NCBI RefSeq assembly: GCF_016623585.1
Contig: NZ_JAEHFY010000009.1
Coordinates: 1 to 64,000, forward strand
Length of the DNA: 64,000 nt
Direction of reading: 5' to 3'
Source: Pedobacter segetis
GTDB taxonomy: Bacteria > Bacteroidota > Bacteroidia > Sphingobacteriales > Sphingobacteriaceae
Below are positions 26,157-34,446 of this stretch, piece after piece. Made by a program: the position numbers and the translations under genes. The notes under the pieces are model-generated. The model made no database searches. It was not told the origin of the DNA and worked only from the letters and a program-made list of their open reading frames with translations. Within the stretch, counting starts at the first letter, position 1, and every line of letters starts with the position of its first letter.

Positions 26157-27222
26157 ATAAAATCAATCTCCACAAACCAGAAACAACCAAGCAGGCAAAA
26201 GCCAATGGTGTTAAAACCTTCCAGCAAAGCGTCATCAATTGATCTACACGTAAACGTGGCAAAGTCCACCTGATCCACATTTGTGCCGCAACCACCAATA
26301 AACATTTTGCCATTACCCAAAAAATACCCCAAAAAGTTCCTGTGGTATAATCGGCCAAATGCAAACTCCCAATATTTGGTAAAGGTGTGTTCCATCCTCC
26401 CAAAAATAAAGTAACGCCCAACATGGCCACTAAAAACATCATCGCATATTCTGCCAAAAATATAAATGCGAAACGTAAACCTGTATATTCTGTGTGGAAA
26501 CCACCGATCAACTCACTTTCTGCTTCTGGTAAATCAAAAGGTGCTCGGTTACATTCTGCCAAGGAAGCTATAAAATAAATAACATAGGCCACCAATAAAT
26601 GCGGGGCTTTAAAAACATTCCAAGCCAAAACACCACCAATATGGTTAACGTTTAAAAAGCCTAAAAATTTAATCTCTTGAGTTGCTAAAATACCTTGGTT
26701 ATAATTGATGACTTGTAAATCTAACGATTGGGAAATCATCACTGCAGAAATAATGACAAAACCAATCGGGATTTCATAAGAAACCATTTGCGCCACCGAT
26801 CTTACCGCACCCAACAAACTATACTTGTTATTAGAACCCCAACCTGCCATTAAAATTCCCACTGCTTCTACAGAAATAATGGCAAAAACATAGAAAACCC
26901 CAATATTCATACTGGCAGGCACCAAACTTGGCGCCCAAGGCAAGGCTACAAAACCCAAATAAACAGCCACAAAAATAATGACAGGCGCAATGGTAAACAG
27001 CACTTTATCCGCCAAAGCCGGAACAATGTATTCTTTTTGGATAAGTTTCAAAATATCAGCAGCGGTTTGTAGCCAACCGTATTTTCCAACTTCCATTGGC
27101 CCTAAACGATCTTGGATAAATGCAGAAATCTTCCGCTCGGCATAAACGCTCACCAAAGAAAAGGTGGCAATAAAGCCAAAAATAGCAATAGCAACCAGAA
27201 AATAGATGAGGTAAAAATTCAA
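26146..27222 (-). CDS. nuoH: NADH-quinone oxidoreductase subunit H
   Basis: The quinone-site membrane subunit of complex I. It has 358 residues and about eight helices. RKISAFIQDRLGPMEVGKYG and the cytosolic loop with FDLPEAESELIGGFHTEYTG (20 residues, conserved acidic quinone channel) are diagnostic. The start is a TTG at 27222; no in-frame ATG gives the full first helix. The last residues (LLSA) and the stop lie inside a dispersed repeat, so the native C-terminus may have been altered. A -7 box lies just upstream. This opens the H-to-N unit; nuoA-G are absent from the window. Confidence 0.96.
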   Translation of the reverse strand: MNFYLIYFLVAIAIFGFIATFSLVSVYAERKISAFIQDRLGPMEVGKYGWLQTAADILKLIQKEYIVPALADKVLFTIAPVIIFVAVYLGFVALPWAPSLVPASMNIGVFYVFAIISVEAVGILMAGWGSNNKYSLLGAVRSVAQMVSYEIPIGFVIISAVMISQSLDLQVINYNQGILATQEIKFLGFLNVNHIGGVLAWNVFKAPHLLVAYVIYFIASLAECNRAPFDLPEAESELIGGFHTEYTGLRFAFIFLAEYAMMFLVAMLGVTLFLGGWNTPLPNIGSLHLADYTTGTFWGIFWVMAKCLLVVAAQMWIRWTLPRLRVDQLMTLCWKVLTPLAFACLVVSGLWRLILLSA

Positions 27223-27248
27223 TCCTTAAACCGTTTTTTTTTGAATAG

Positions 27249-27256
27249 CAAATCTA
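27249..27256 (-). promoter_or_regulatory. Promoter -7 box for nuoHIJKLMN
   Basis: TAGATTTG followed by C on the minus strand matches TAnnTTTG and gives a 5' leader of about 20 nt before the TTG start at 27222. It suggests the nuoH-N unit is transcribed independently of leuB. Confidence 0.55.
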
Positions 27257-27305
27257 AGGAATTTGAATGGGGTTTTGAGAATGTATAGTAAATTAGTAGA
27301 GATTC

Positions 27306-27490
27306 TTTAGCGCAGAGCCCCTAAAGTCATAGCGAGGTCTCTCGAAGAGAACCTTGCGTTGCCCAAACGCAGAGTCCCTAAAAAGGAGACTTAAAGTCAT
27401 AGCTGGGTCTTGCCCAAGCAGAGTCCCTAAAAAGGAGACTCTGCTTGGGCGAAACGCAGCAAGTCCCTAAAAAGGAGACTCTGCTCGGAC
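27306..27490. repeat. Repeated agtccctaaaaaggagact palindromes
   Basis: Three good copies of cagagtccctaaaaaggag or a close form (27370-27391, about 27419-27440, 27461-27482), with a partial copy near 27312. The middle copy is embedded in a perfect 14-bp inverted repeat (27412-27425 with 27437-27450, 11-nt loop). The spacing is irregular and there are no unique spacers of constant length, so it is not a CRISPR array. Confidence 0.8.
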
Positions 27491-27495
27491 GCATT

Positions 27496-27525
27496 TTAAA
27501 AAAACCGACGATTATTCATCGCCGG
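27496..27525 (-). terminator. Terminator of the ilv-leu operon after leuB
   Basis: On the minus strand ccggcgat and atcgtcgg form an 8-bp stem (one G-U pair) with a 5-nt loop and a run of seven T, 35 bases past the leuB stop. It separates the amino-acid operon from nuoH. Confidence 0.85.
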
Positions 27526-27559
27526 CCTTTCTTGATTTAGGTTGGTTGGTATTAGTTTC

Positions 27560-28618
27560 TTAAATATTCTTGGCCAACCAATCGCCAACTGCGTTGGTTC
27601 CGTAAGCTTTGTTTTTTCCTGATAAATCTTCAGTTACAATTCCATCAGCCAAAGATTTGTTGACCACTTCGCGAATTGCATCCGCTTCTGCTTGTAGGCC
27701 AAAAGCATCTTCTAACATCATTGCCGCTGATAAAACTGTTGCCAATGGATTCGCAATATCTTTTCCTGCTGCTTGCGGGTAAGAACCATGGATTGGTTCA
27801 TATAAAGAGGTATGTAAACCTTTAGAAGCAGAGGGCATCAAGCCCATAGAACCTGAAATTACGGAAGCCTCATCAGTTAAAATATCTCCAAATAGGTTTT
27901 CGGTAATCAATACATCATAAGAATTTGGCCATTGCACCAAACGCATGGCTACGGCATCAACAAATTCATAAGCAACGGTTACTTCTGGATAATCCTTTTC
28001 CATATCTTGTACGGTTTCACGCCATAAACGGGAACTTTCCAACACATTGGCTTTATCCACACAGCATAATCTCTTGCTACGTGTCATGGCCAATTCAAAA
28101 CCTAATTTAGCCAAACGCTGAATTTCTGCCCGGGTATAAGTACAGGTATCAAAAGCGGTATTTCCATCGTCTTTTCTACCTCTTTCACCAAAATAGATGC
28201 CTCCTGTTAATTCACGTAAAATGATTAAATCTGTACCTTCTATCCTTTCTCTTTTTAATGGAGAGTTATCGATTAAAGAGGGGAAAGTAAAAGTAGGCCG
28301 AACGTTGGCAAATAAGCCCAGCTTCTGGCGCATCTTCAATAATCCTTGTTCAGGTCTTACTTTTGCCTTTGGGTCGTTATCATATTTTGGGTGACCGATG
28401 GCTCCAAAAAGTACCGCATCTGCAGCTAAGCAAACTTCATGGGTACTATCCGGATAAGGTTCGCCGCAATCATCAATGGCGCAAGCACCAGTTAATGCCG
28501 AAGTCCAGTTGATTTCATGTTTATATTTTACCGCAATGGCATCACAAACTTTAACCGCTTGTGCAATTACTTCTGGTCCAATTCCGTCTCCTGCAAGCAG
28601 GGCAATGTTTAGTTTCAT
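27560..28618 (-). CDS. leuB: 3-Isopropylmalate dehydrogenase
   Basis: Oxidatively decarboxylates 3-isopropylmalate for leucine; the same enzyme can act on 3-methylmalate in the citramalate route to isoleucine. At 352 residues it shows LLAGDGIGPEV near 7-17, the substrate helix RPEQGLLKMRQKLGLFANVRP in parts (RPEQGLLKMR, GLFANVRP), LRELTGGIYFG near 134-144, and the metal site VTENLFGDILTDE-like ITENLFGDILTDEAS. It is the last gene of the minus-strand ilv/leu run and is followed by a terminator. Confidence 0.96.
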   Translation of the reverse strand: MKLNIALLAGDGIGPEVIAQAVKVCDAIAVKYKHEINWTSALTGACAIDDCGEPYPDSTHEVCLAADAVLFGAIGHPKYDNDPKAKVRPEQGLLKMRQKLGLFANVRPTFTFPSLIDNSPLKRERIEGTDLIILRELTGGIYFGERGRKDDGNTAFDTCTYTRAEIQRLAKLGFELAMTRSKRLCCVDKANVLESSRLWRETVQDMEKDYPEVTVAYEFVDAVAMRLVQWPNSYDVLITENLFGDILTDEASVISGSMGLMPSASKGLHTSLYEPIHGSYPQAAGKDIANPLATVLSAAMMLEDAFGLQAEADAIREVVNKSLADGIVTEDLSGKNKAYGTNAVGDWLAKNI

Positions 28619-28675
28619 TCTTTTTAGTATTGAGTATCGAGTATAAAGAACTTTGCAGGTTTGTTACTTTTTCTC

Positions 28676-30280
28676 TTAAATTTTTATTTTATCGTTATAT
28701 AATTGTCTTACTTCTTGATTCTGCGAGGCATCTTGCTTCTCTACTCTTAATTCTTGGCTCTTACTCTCCATAATATTCAGCATCTTCTCAGTAGCTTTAA
28801 TGGCGCAAACGGTTTGGTCAGAATCTAAACCACGGGTGGTAAAAGTTTTTTCCTCTGTTTTCCATGTAATTATTGTTTCGCACAAAGCATCAGAACTACT
28901 TCCTGGCGCAATGTGAACCACATAATCAATTAAAGCGGGAAGTGTTTTACCTTGCGATTTGTATAAGGAGCTTAATGCCAGCATAAAAGCATCAAACTGT
29001 CCATCGCCTTGGGCGTGTTCCTCAAATATTTCTCCATTGATTTTGATGGCGATGGTGGCAGAAGGGCGTAAACCTTTTGAATGGGACAGCACATAAGATT
29101 CTACCTTTATTTTGTCTTGATAGGCATGGCTGGCCAAAACATCAGAAATGATATACGGTAAATCGTCCTGCGTTACCGTTTCTTTCAAATCGCCCAATTC
29201 GATCACCCGTTGGGTAACTTTCTTGAGGTCTGCATCATTCAGCTTTAAGCCCAATTCCTGTAAATTCTTTTCGATGTTAGCTTTGCCAGATGTTTTCCCC
29301 AAGGCATAAGTACGCTTTCTTCCGAAACGCTCGGGCAATAAATCGTTAAAATAAAGATTCTTCTTATTGTCGCCATCTGCATGTATGCCGGCAGTTTGCG
29401 TAAACACGTTTTCTCCAACAATAGGTTTATTTGCAGGGATGCGAACGCCAGAAAAAGTCTCTACCAATTTGCTCACCTTATAAATAGAAGATTCTTTTAA
29501 TCCAATTTCTACATCAGGCAAAAAATCATTGATAACGGCAATTACGCTAGCCATCGGGGCATTTCCCGCTCTTTCTCCCATGCCGTTCACGGTTAAATGC
29601 AGGCCATCAACGCCTGCTTTTACGGCCTCTAAAGCATTTGCGGTTCCTAAATCATAATCGTTATGGGCATGAAAATCGAAATGCGTATTTGGATATTTAG
29701 CCTTGATGTCTTTTAAGAAAATGTATGTTTCATCAGGGGTTAAAACACCCAAGGTATCTGGCAACAAAATCCTTTCTATGGGCTGGGTAACTAAAAAATC
29801 GAGGTATTGAAAAACATAGGATGGCGAGTTGCGCATCCCGTTGCTCCAATCTTCTAAATAAACATTGGTTTTGATACCCTTTTTAACCGCCAATTCAATA
29901 ACATTACTGATTTCATCAAAATGCTGCTCTGGGGATTTCTTTAATTGATGTTTTAAATGATTGAGCGAGCCTTTTGTCAGTAAATTTTGAACCTTCACGC
30001 CAGCCCGTAGCATCCAATCAATAGAAACTCCATGGTCCACAAAAGTCAAAACTTCAACTTTTTCTAGATAGCCGCTTTTTGCTGCCCATTTACTTACGGC
30101 CTTCACGGCTTCTAGCTCGCCTTCAGATACTCTTGCCGAAGCAATCTCTATCCGATCAACTTTTAACTCTTCAAGCAACAACTGAGAAATGGTTTTTTTC
30201 TCAGAAACAGAAAATGAAACACCCGAGGTTTGTTCGCCATCCCTTAGCGTTGTATCCATAATTTCTATTTTCCTTTTCAT
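28676..30280 (-). CDS. cimA: (R)-Citramalate synthase, LeuA-like
   Basis: Condenses pyruvate with acetyl-CoA to citramalate, the first step of threonine-independent isoleucine synthesis. The 534-residue protein has an HMGL-like TIM barrel ([17 protein letters not shown], metal site FHAHNDYDLG) and a C-terminal LeuA regulatory dimer domain. Segments such as RIEIASARVSEGELE, NLLTKGSLNHL, VYLEDWSNGMRNSP and LPERFGRKRTYALGK recall the Leptospira CimA type rather than LeuA. A separate, typical leuA lies 2.6 kb upstream. No ilvA is in the cluster. The C-terminus has a glutamine/serine-rich extension. The assignment rests on remembered similarity. Confidence 0.8.
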   Translation of the reverse strand: MKRKIEIMDTTLRDGEQTSGVSFSVSEKKTISQLLLEELKVDRIEIASARVSEGELEAVKAVSKWAAKSGYLEKVEVLTFVDHGVSIDWMLRAGVKVQNLLTKGSLNHLKHQLKKSPEQHFDEISNVIELAVKKGIKTNVYLEDWSNGMRNSPSYVFQYLDFLVTQPIERILLPDTLGVLTPDETYIFLKDIKAKYPNTHFDFHAHNDYDLGTANALEAVKAGVDGLHLTVNGMGERAGNAPMASVIAVINDFLPDVEIGLKESSIYKVSKLVETFSGVRIPANKPIVGENVFTQTAGIHADGDNKKNLYFNDLLPERFGRKRTYALGKTSGKANIEKNLQELGLKLNDADLKKVTQRVIELGDLKETVTQDDLPYIISDVLASHAYQDKIKVESYVLSHSKGLRPSATIAIKINGEIFEEHAQGDGQFDAFMLALSSLYKSQGKTLPALIDYVVHIAPGSSSDALCETIITWKTEEKTFTTRGLDSDQTVCAIKATEKMLNIMESKSQELRVEKQDASQNQEVRQLYNDKIKI

Positions 30281-30303
30281 CCAATGAGCGCTTTAAATGA
30301 ATA

Positions 30304-30900
30304 TTAAATCGGAAGTTGCGCCGCAAATTCCTGTATTTCTGATTTCATGTTCTGCAGATAATCAATATCGTCAAAACCGTTCATCATATTGTCTTTTTTA
30401 TACGAGCTAATGTCAAAACTTTCTTTTTCACCAGTGGCCAAAAGGGTAATGGTTTGTGCCTTTAAATCTATTTCAATTTCCGTTTCAGGGTTTTTATGAA
30501 CCTCGGTAAAGATATTCTCTAAAAAAGCAGGACTGATCTGTACCGGCAAAACCCCGATATTTAAGCAATTCCCTCTAAATATATCAGCAAAGAAACTAGA
30601 AACCACGGCTCTAAAACCGTAATCATAAATTGCCCAGGCAGCATGTTCCCTTGATGAACCTGAACCAAAGTTTTTACCTCCCAAAAGGATTTTACCTTTA
30701 TAGGTTGGGTTGTTCAATACAAAATCGGTTTTAGGAGTACCGTCCGTATTGTATCTCCAATCTCTAAATAAATTATCTCCAAAACCTACACGTTCCGTTG
30801 CTTTTAAGAAACGGGCTGGGATGATCTGGTCGGTATCCACATTCTCGATAGGAAGTGGAACCGCTGTACTTTTTAATATTGTAAATTTATCGTATGCCAT
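30304..30900 (-). CDS. leuD: 3-Isopropylmalate dehydratase small subunit
   Basis: Swivel-domain partner of LeuC for isomerising 2- to 3-isopropylmalate, and citramalate to methylmalate. At 198 residues it contains NVDTDQIIPARFLK near residues 20-33, LLGGKNFGSGSSREHAAWA in the substrate-recognition loop, and the FADIFRGNCLNIGVLP segment. Standard length. It lies between leuC and the citramalate synthase-like gene on the same strand. Confidence 0.96.
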   Translation of the reverse strand: MAYDKFTILKSTAVPLPIENVDTDQIIPARFLKATERVGFGDNLFRDWRYNTDGTPKTDFVLNNPTYKGKILLGGKNFGSGSSREHAAWAIYDYGFRAVVSSFFADIFRGNCLNIGVLPVQISPAFLENIFTEVHKNPETEIEIDLKAQTITLLATGEKESFDISSYKKDNMMNGFDDIDYLQNMKSEIQEFAAQLPI

Positions 30901-30924
30901 TATTATCTTGTTAAATGTGTTAAT

Positions 30925-30992
30925 CGCTAAAAGCCTAAAGCTAAAGGCTAAAAGCTTTGCAAGGTGCTTTAAGCTTTTTGCTTTCCGCCTTC
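30925..30992. repeat. Short aagcctaaagctaaaggctaaaagc repeat
   Basis: Between leuC and leuD the DNA is built from permutations of aaagcctaaagc / ggctaaaagc / aagctttttgc. A related stretch is at 53548-53582. It can fold weakly. No gene. Confidence 0.5.
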
Positions 30993-30995
30993 GGC

Positions 30996-32396
30996 TTAAA
31001 GTAATTCCCTCGGATCGGTTACTTTTCCGGTAACTGCTGCAGCTGCTGCCACAAGCGGGCTTGCCAATAAAGTTCTTGAACCTGGACCTTGTCTTCCTTC
31101 AAAGTTTCTGTTAGAGGTGCTCACCGCATATTTACCAGCAGGGATTTTATCATCATTCATGGCCAAACAAGCAGAACAGCCCGGCTGGCGCAACACAAAA
31201 CCTGCCTCCGTAAAAATATCCAATAAACCTTCTTCCTTAATTTTTGCTTCAACAATGTGTGAACCCGGTACCAACCATGCAGTTACATTATCCGCTTTTT
31301 TACGACCTTTTACAATAGATGCAAAAGCCCTAAAATCTTCAATCCTTCCGTTGGTACAACTGCCTATGAACACATAGTCAATCGGTTTGCCAATCATATG
31401 GTCACCCTCATGGAAACCCATGTAGTTTAAGGATTTTTCATAAGTGCTTACGCCACCCTCTACAGAACCTGCATCAGGGATATCTTTAGAAATTCCTATT
31501 CCCATTCCCGGGTTGGTACCATAGGTAATCATTGGCTCAATCAGCGAACCATCAAAAGTATATTCCTTATCAAAAACTGCATCATCATCGGTTTTTAAAG
31601 TTTTATAATAAGCTAAAGCTTTATCCCAAGCCTCCCCGTCAGCTGACGGGGAAAATTCCCTTCCTTTTACATAATTGATGGTGGTCTCATCCGGGGCAAT
31701 CATCCCGCCACGGGCACCCATCTCGATAGACAAATTACAAACCGTCATACGGCCTTCCATCGTCATCTCTTCAAAAACTTTTCCTGCATATTCAACAAAA
31801 TAACCCGTGGCACCAGAAGTTGTCAGTTGGGAAATAATGAACAAAGCCACATCTTTCGGCGTAACACCATAACCCAAAGAACCAGTAATATTGATCCTCA
31901 TTTTTTGTGGTTTAGGTTGCATGATACATTGGGTAGCCAAAACCATCTCCACTTCAGATGTCCCTATACCAAAAGCAATTGCCCCGAAAGCTCCGTGGGT
32001 AGAAGTGTGCGAATCGCCACAAACAATGGTTGCGCCCGGTTGTGTAATTCCGTACTCTGGCCCTACTACATGCACAATTCCGTTTTTTTGATGCCCCAAT
32101 CCCCAGTGCGAAATGCCGTATTCGTTACTGTTGCTCTCCAAAGCTTTCAACTGGTTTGCAGAAAGCGGGTCTTCAACCGGTAAGTGCTGGTTGATTGTTG
32201 GGGTATTATGATCTGCCGTTGCGAAGGTACGCTCTGGATATAAAACCTTGATTCCACGACTTTTCAATCCCAAAAATGCCACCGGACTGGTTACTTCGTG
32301 TATCAAATGACGATCGATAAAAAGCACATCTGGCCCTCCTTCAATCTTGCGGACTACATGGCCGTCCCACACCTTGTCAAATAATGTTTTGCTCAT
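30996..32396 (-). CDS. leuC: 3-Isopropylmalate dehydratase large subunit
   Basis: Aconitase-family subunit with the 4Fe-4S cluster. In 466 residues it shows [26 protein letters not shown] near 27-41, [19 protein letters not shown] near 129-147, and the cluster cysteines in FIGSCTNGR and [12 protein letters not shown]. Length and motif order are those of bacterial LeuC. It acts with LeuD, probably on both isopropylmalate and citramalate here. Upstream lies a block of tandem repeats. Confidence 0.97.
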   Translation of the reverse strand: MSKTLFDKVWDGHVVRKIEGGPDVLFIDRHLIHEVTSPVAFLGLKSRGIKVLYPERTFATADHNTPTINQHLPVEDPLSANQLKALESNSNEYGISHWGLGHQKNGIVHVVGPEYGITQPGATIVCGDSHTSTHGAFGAIAFGIGTSEVEMVLATQCIMQPKPQKMRINITGSLGYGVTPKDVALFIISQLTTSGATGYFVEYAGKVFEEMTMEGRMTVCNLSIEMGARGGMIAPDETTINYVKGREFSPSADGEAWDKALAYYKTLKTDDDAVFDKEYTFDGSLIEPMITYGTNPGMGIGISKDIPDAGSVEGGVSTYEKSLNYMGFHEGDHMIGKPIDYVFIGSCTNGRIEDFRAFASIVKGRKKADNVTAWLVPGSHIVEAKIKEEGLLDIFTEAGFVLRQPGCSACLAMNDDKIPAGKYAVSTSNRNFEGRQGPGSRTLLASPLVAAAAAVTGKVTDPRELL

Positions 32397-32435
32397 CTTA
32401 TTTTGTTTTTATTCTTTTCTGTCATTAACGGATAA

Positions 32436-32517
32436 TCCGAGGATTATCCCTACATGATAACATAATTGTTTAATTTTTTTTGGCGTTTTAACACTCCGCC
32501 AGCTAGCGGGGAACGCC
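32436..32517. repeat. Palindromic repeats upstream of leuC
   Basis: An 8-bp hairpin, ggataatc / gattatcc, lies near 32430-32450. Near 32479-32510 lies ggcgttttaacactccgcc, the same module as in the composite repeats at 25.9 and 39.9 kb. Confidence 0.6.
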
Positions 32518-32539
32518 CTAATCATTATATTTCTTTCAA

Positions 32540-32890
32540 TCCTTTCGGTCATGCCGAACTCGTTTTGGCATCTTATTATATTATTAAGCTTTATTTATGA
32601 GATGCTGAAATAAATTCAGCATGACAAAACCTTATATAAACTTGTTCTCCTTACCCACATCCTTTCAATCATGCCGAACTCGTTTCGGCATCTTATTATA
32701 TTATTGAGCCTTATTTATGAGATGCTGAAATAAATTCAGCATGACAAAACCTTATATAAACTTGTTCTCCTTAACCACATCCTTTCGGTCATTTCGAACT
32801 CGTTTCAGCATCTTATTATATTATTGAGCCTTATTTATGAGGTGCTGAAATAAATTCATCATGACAAAAACTTATATAAACTTGTTTACC
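32540..32890. repeat. Three tandem copies of a 120-bp unit overlapping the leuA 3' end
   Basis: Units start at 32540, 32660 and 32780 (period exactly 120). Each holds two palindromes, atgccgaactcgttttggcat-type and gatgctgaaataaattcagc, followed by cttatataaacttgtt. The last element of unit 3 is the real 3' end of leuA (codons for Asn-Lys-Phe-Ile and stop). Thus the other two units carry copied leuA ends. Units 1 and 2 are nearly identical; unit 3 is more divergent. Confidence 0.9.
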
Positions 32891-34380
32891 GCATCCAGAT
32901 AAGCATTGGCCGATGCCTGCACAATATCCGTACTGAAACCGTACCCGTTATAATTCTTATCTAGATATTTGATCCTCATGTTCACTTTGCTCACATCGTC
33001 GCTTCCGCCTTCAATGGCATCAATATGGAATGCTTTGATACAAATTTCTTTTTCTAAAATAGAGTTGATGGCTTTAATGGTGGCATCAACCGGGCCATTA
33101 CCTGATGATGTTGCCTCGAACATTTTGCCGTTAATATCCAATTTGATAATTGATGTTGGGATCAATGGATCGCCGCACATTACCTGCAATAACTTAACGG
33201 TTACGCCTGCTTTGTAATTGCGCTCTGTGCCATCGCTCATCAAAGATAATAAGTCATCGTCTTTTATTTCTTTTTTAGAATCGGCAATAGCTAAAAAGCG
33301 TTCGTAAACATCGTCTAAATTGATTTTTTCTGACACGTAACCCAATCTTTCTAAATGGTGTTTTAAGGCATGCCGCCCGCTTCTGGCCGTTAAAATAATC
33401 TCAGATTGGTCTATTCCTACATCTTCTGGATTGATGATTTCATAGTTTTCACGATGCTTTAAAACCCCATCTTGGTGGATGCCCGAACTGTGCGCAAATG
33501 CGTTTTTACCCACAATGGCTTTGTTTGGCTGCACTGGCATACGCATCATGCGGCTTACCATTCCGCTCAATTCATAAAAATGTTTGGAGTTGATCTGGGT
33601 GTGCTTATTTAAGGCTTGATGGGTTTTTAAGATCATTGCCACTTCCTCCAAAGATGTATTTCCTGCTCTTTCCCCAATTCCGTTAATGGTACATTCTGCC
33701 TGCCTTGCACCGTTTTGGATACCTGCTATGGTATTTGCTGTTGCCAAACCTAAATCGTTATGGCAATGAACAGAGATAATGGCTTTATCGATATTGGGAA
33801 CGTGATCCATTAAATATTTGATTTTTGCCCCATATTGATCTGGCAAGCAGTAACCGTTTGTATCTGGGATATTTACCACGGTTGCACCCGCAGCGATAAC
33901 GGCCTCAACCATTTGCGCTAAAAAAGCATTATCTGCCCGTCCGGCATCTTCTGCGTAAAACTCTATATCCTCAACAAATTTCTTCGCATATTTTACGGCA
34001 TCAACGCCACGTTGTAAAATATCCTCACGGGTACTGTTAAATTTGTATTTGATGTGCATATCTGATGAGCCGATACCAGTATGGATACGCGGTCTTTTGG
34101 CGTATTTTAAAGAATCAACAGCAACATCGATATCCTTTTTATTGGCCCTGGTTAAAGCGCAAATGATAGGTTGTTTTATTGCTTTTGAAAGTTCTACCAC
34201 GCTGTTAAAATCTCCGGGGCTTGATACCGGAAAACCCGCCTCAAGGACATCAACACCCAAAGTTTCCAGTCGCAAAGCGATTTCTATCTTTTCAGAAGTG
34301 GTCAATTGGCAACCTGGCACTTGTTCGCCATCACGTAAGGTAGTGTCGAAAATGTAAATTCTATTTGGGTCGTGTAACAT
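32872..34380 (-). CDS. leuA: 2-Isopropylmalate synthase
   Basis: First committed enzyme of leucine synthesis, joining acetyl-CoA and 2-ketoisovalerate. It has 502 residues: an HMGL-like barrel ([16 protein letters not shown] near 10-25, [11 protein letters not shown], metal motif [14 protein letters not shown]), a linker with [10 protein letters not shown], and a C-terminal allosteric dimer domain (residues about 385-502) expected to bind leucine. The codons for its last four residues lie in the neighbouring 120-bp repeat. It starts the leu half of the operon. Confidence 0.96.
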   Translation of the reverse strand: MLHDPNRIYIFDTTLRDGEQVPGCQLTTSEKIEIALRLETLGVDVLEAGFPVSSPGDFNSVVELSKAIKQPIICALTRANKKDIDVAVDSLKYAKRPRIHTGIGSSDMHIKYKFNSTREDILQRGVDAVKYAKKFVEDIEFYAEDAGRADNAFLAQMVEAVIAAGATVVNIPDTNGYCLPDQYGAKIKYLMDHVPNIDKAIISVHCHNDLGLATANTIAGIQNGARQAECTINGIGERAGNTSLEEVAMILKTHQALNKHTQINSKHFYELSGMVSRMMRMPVQPNKAIVGKNAFAHSSGIHQDGVLKHRENYEIINPEDVGIDQSEIILTARSGRHALKHHLERLGYVSEKINLDDVYERFLAIADSKKEIKDDDLLSLMSDGTERNYKAGVTVKLLQVMCGDPLIPTSIIKLDINGKMFEATSSGNGPVDATIKAINSILEKEICIKAFHIDAIEGGSDDVSKVNMRIKYLDKNYNGYGFSTDIVQASANAYLDAVNKFI

Positions 34381-34384
34381 ATCA

Positions 34385-34436
34385 GCCTTACCCCACAGCC
34401 CCCTCTCCTTTTGGTAAGGGAGAGACTGGGAGGATT
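34385..34436. repeat. Small dispersed hairpin between leuA and the ATPase gene
   Basis: ccctctccttttggtaaggg followed by agagactggg forms an imperfect stem (ctctcctt with aagggagag). It resembles a common short dispersed hairpin rather than a coding sequence. Confidence 0.5.
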
Positions 34437-34446
34437 TTGTTTGTTT

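Noticed and set aside
25901-26395. 164-residue minus-strand frame overlapping nuoH and the intergenic repeats
   Set aside because: Its sequence is made of translated repeat units (HSEHCHSE-type) and an alternative frame of nuoH.
27306-27490. Possible CRISPR array
   Set aside because: Copies are few, irregularly spaced and palindromic, and no spacers of constant length or cas genes are present.
32540-32890. Possible CRISPR or satellite
   Set aside because: The 120-bp units repeat in full, without variable spacers; they are tandem copies of a palindromic element.
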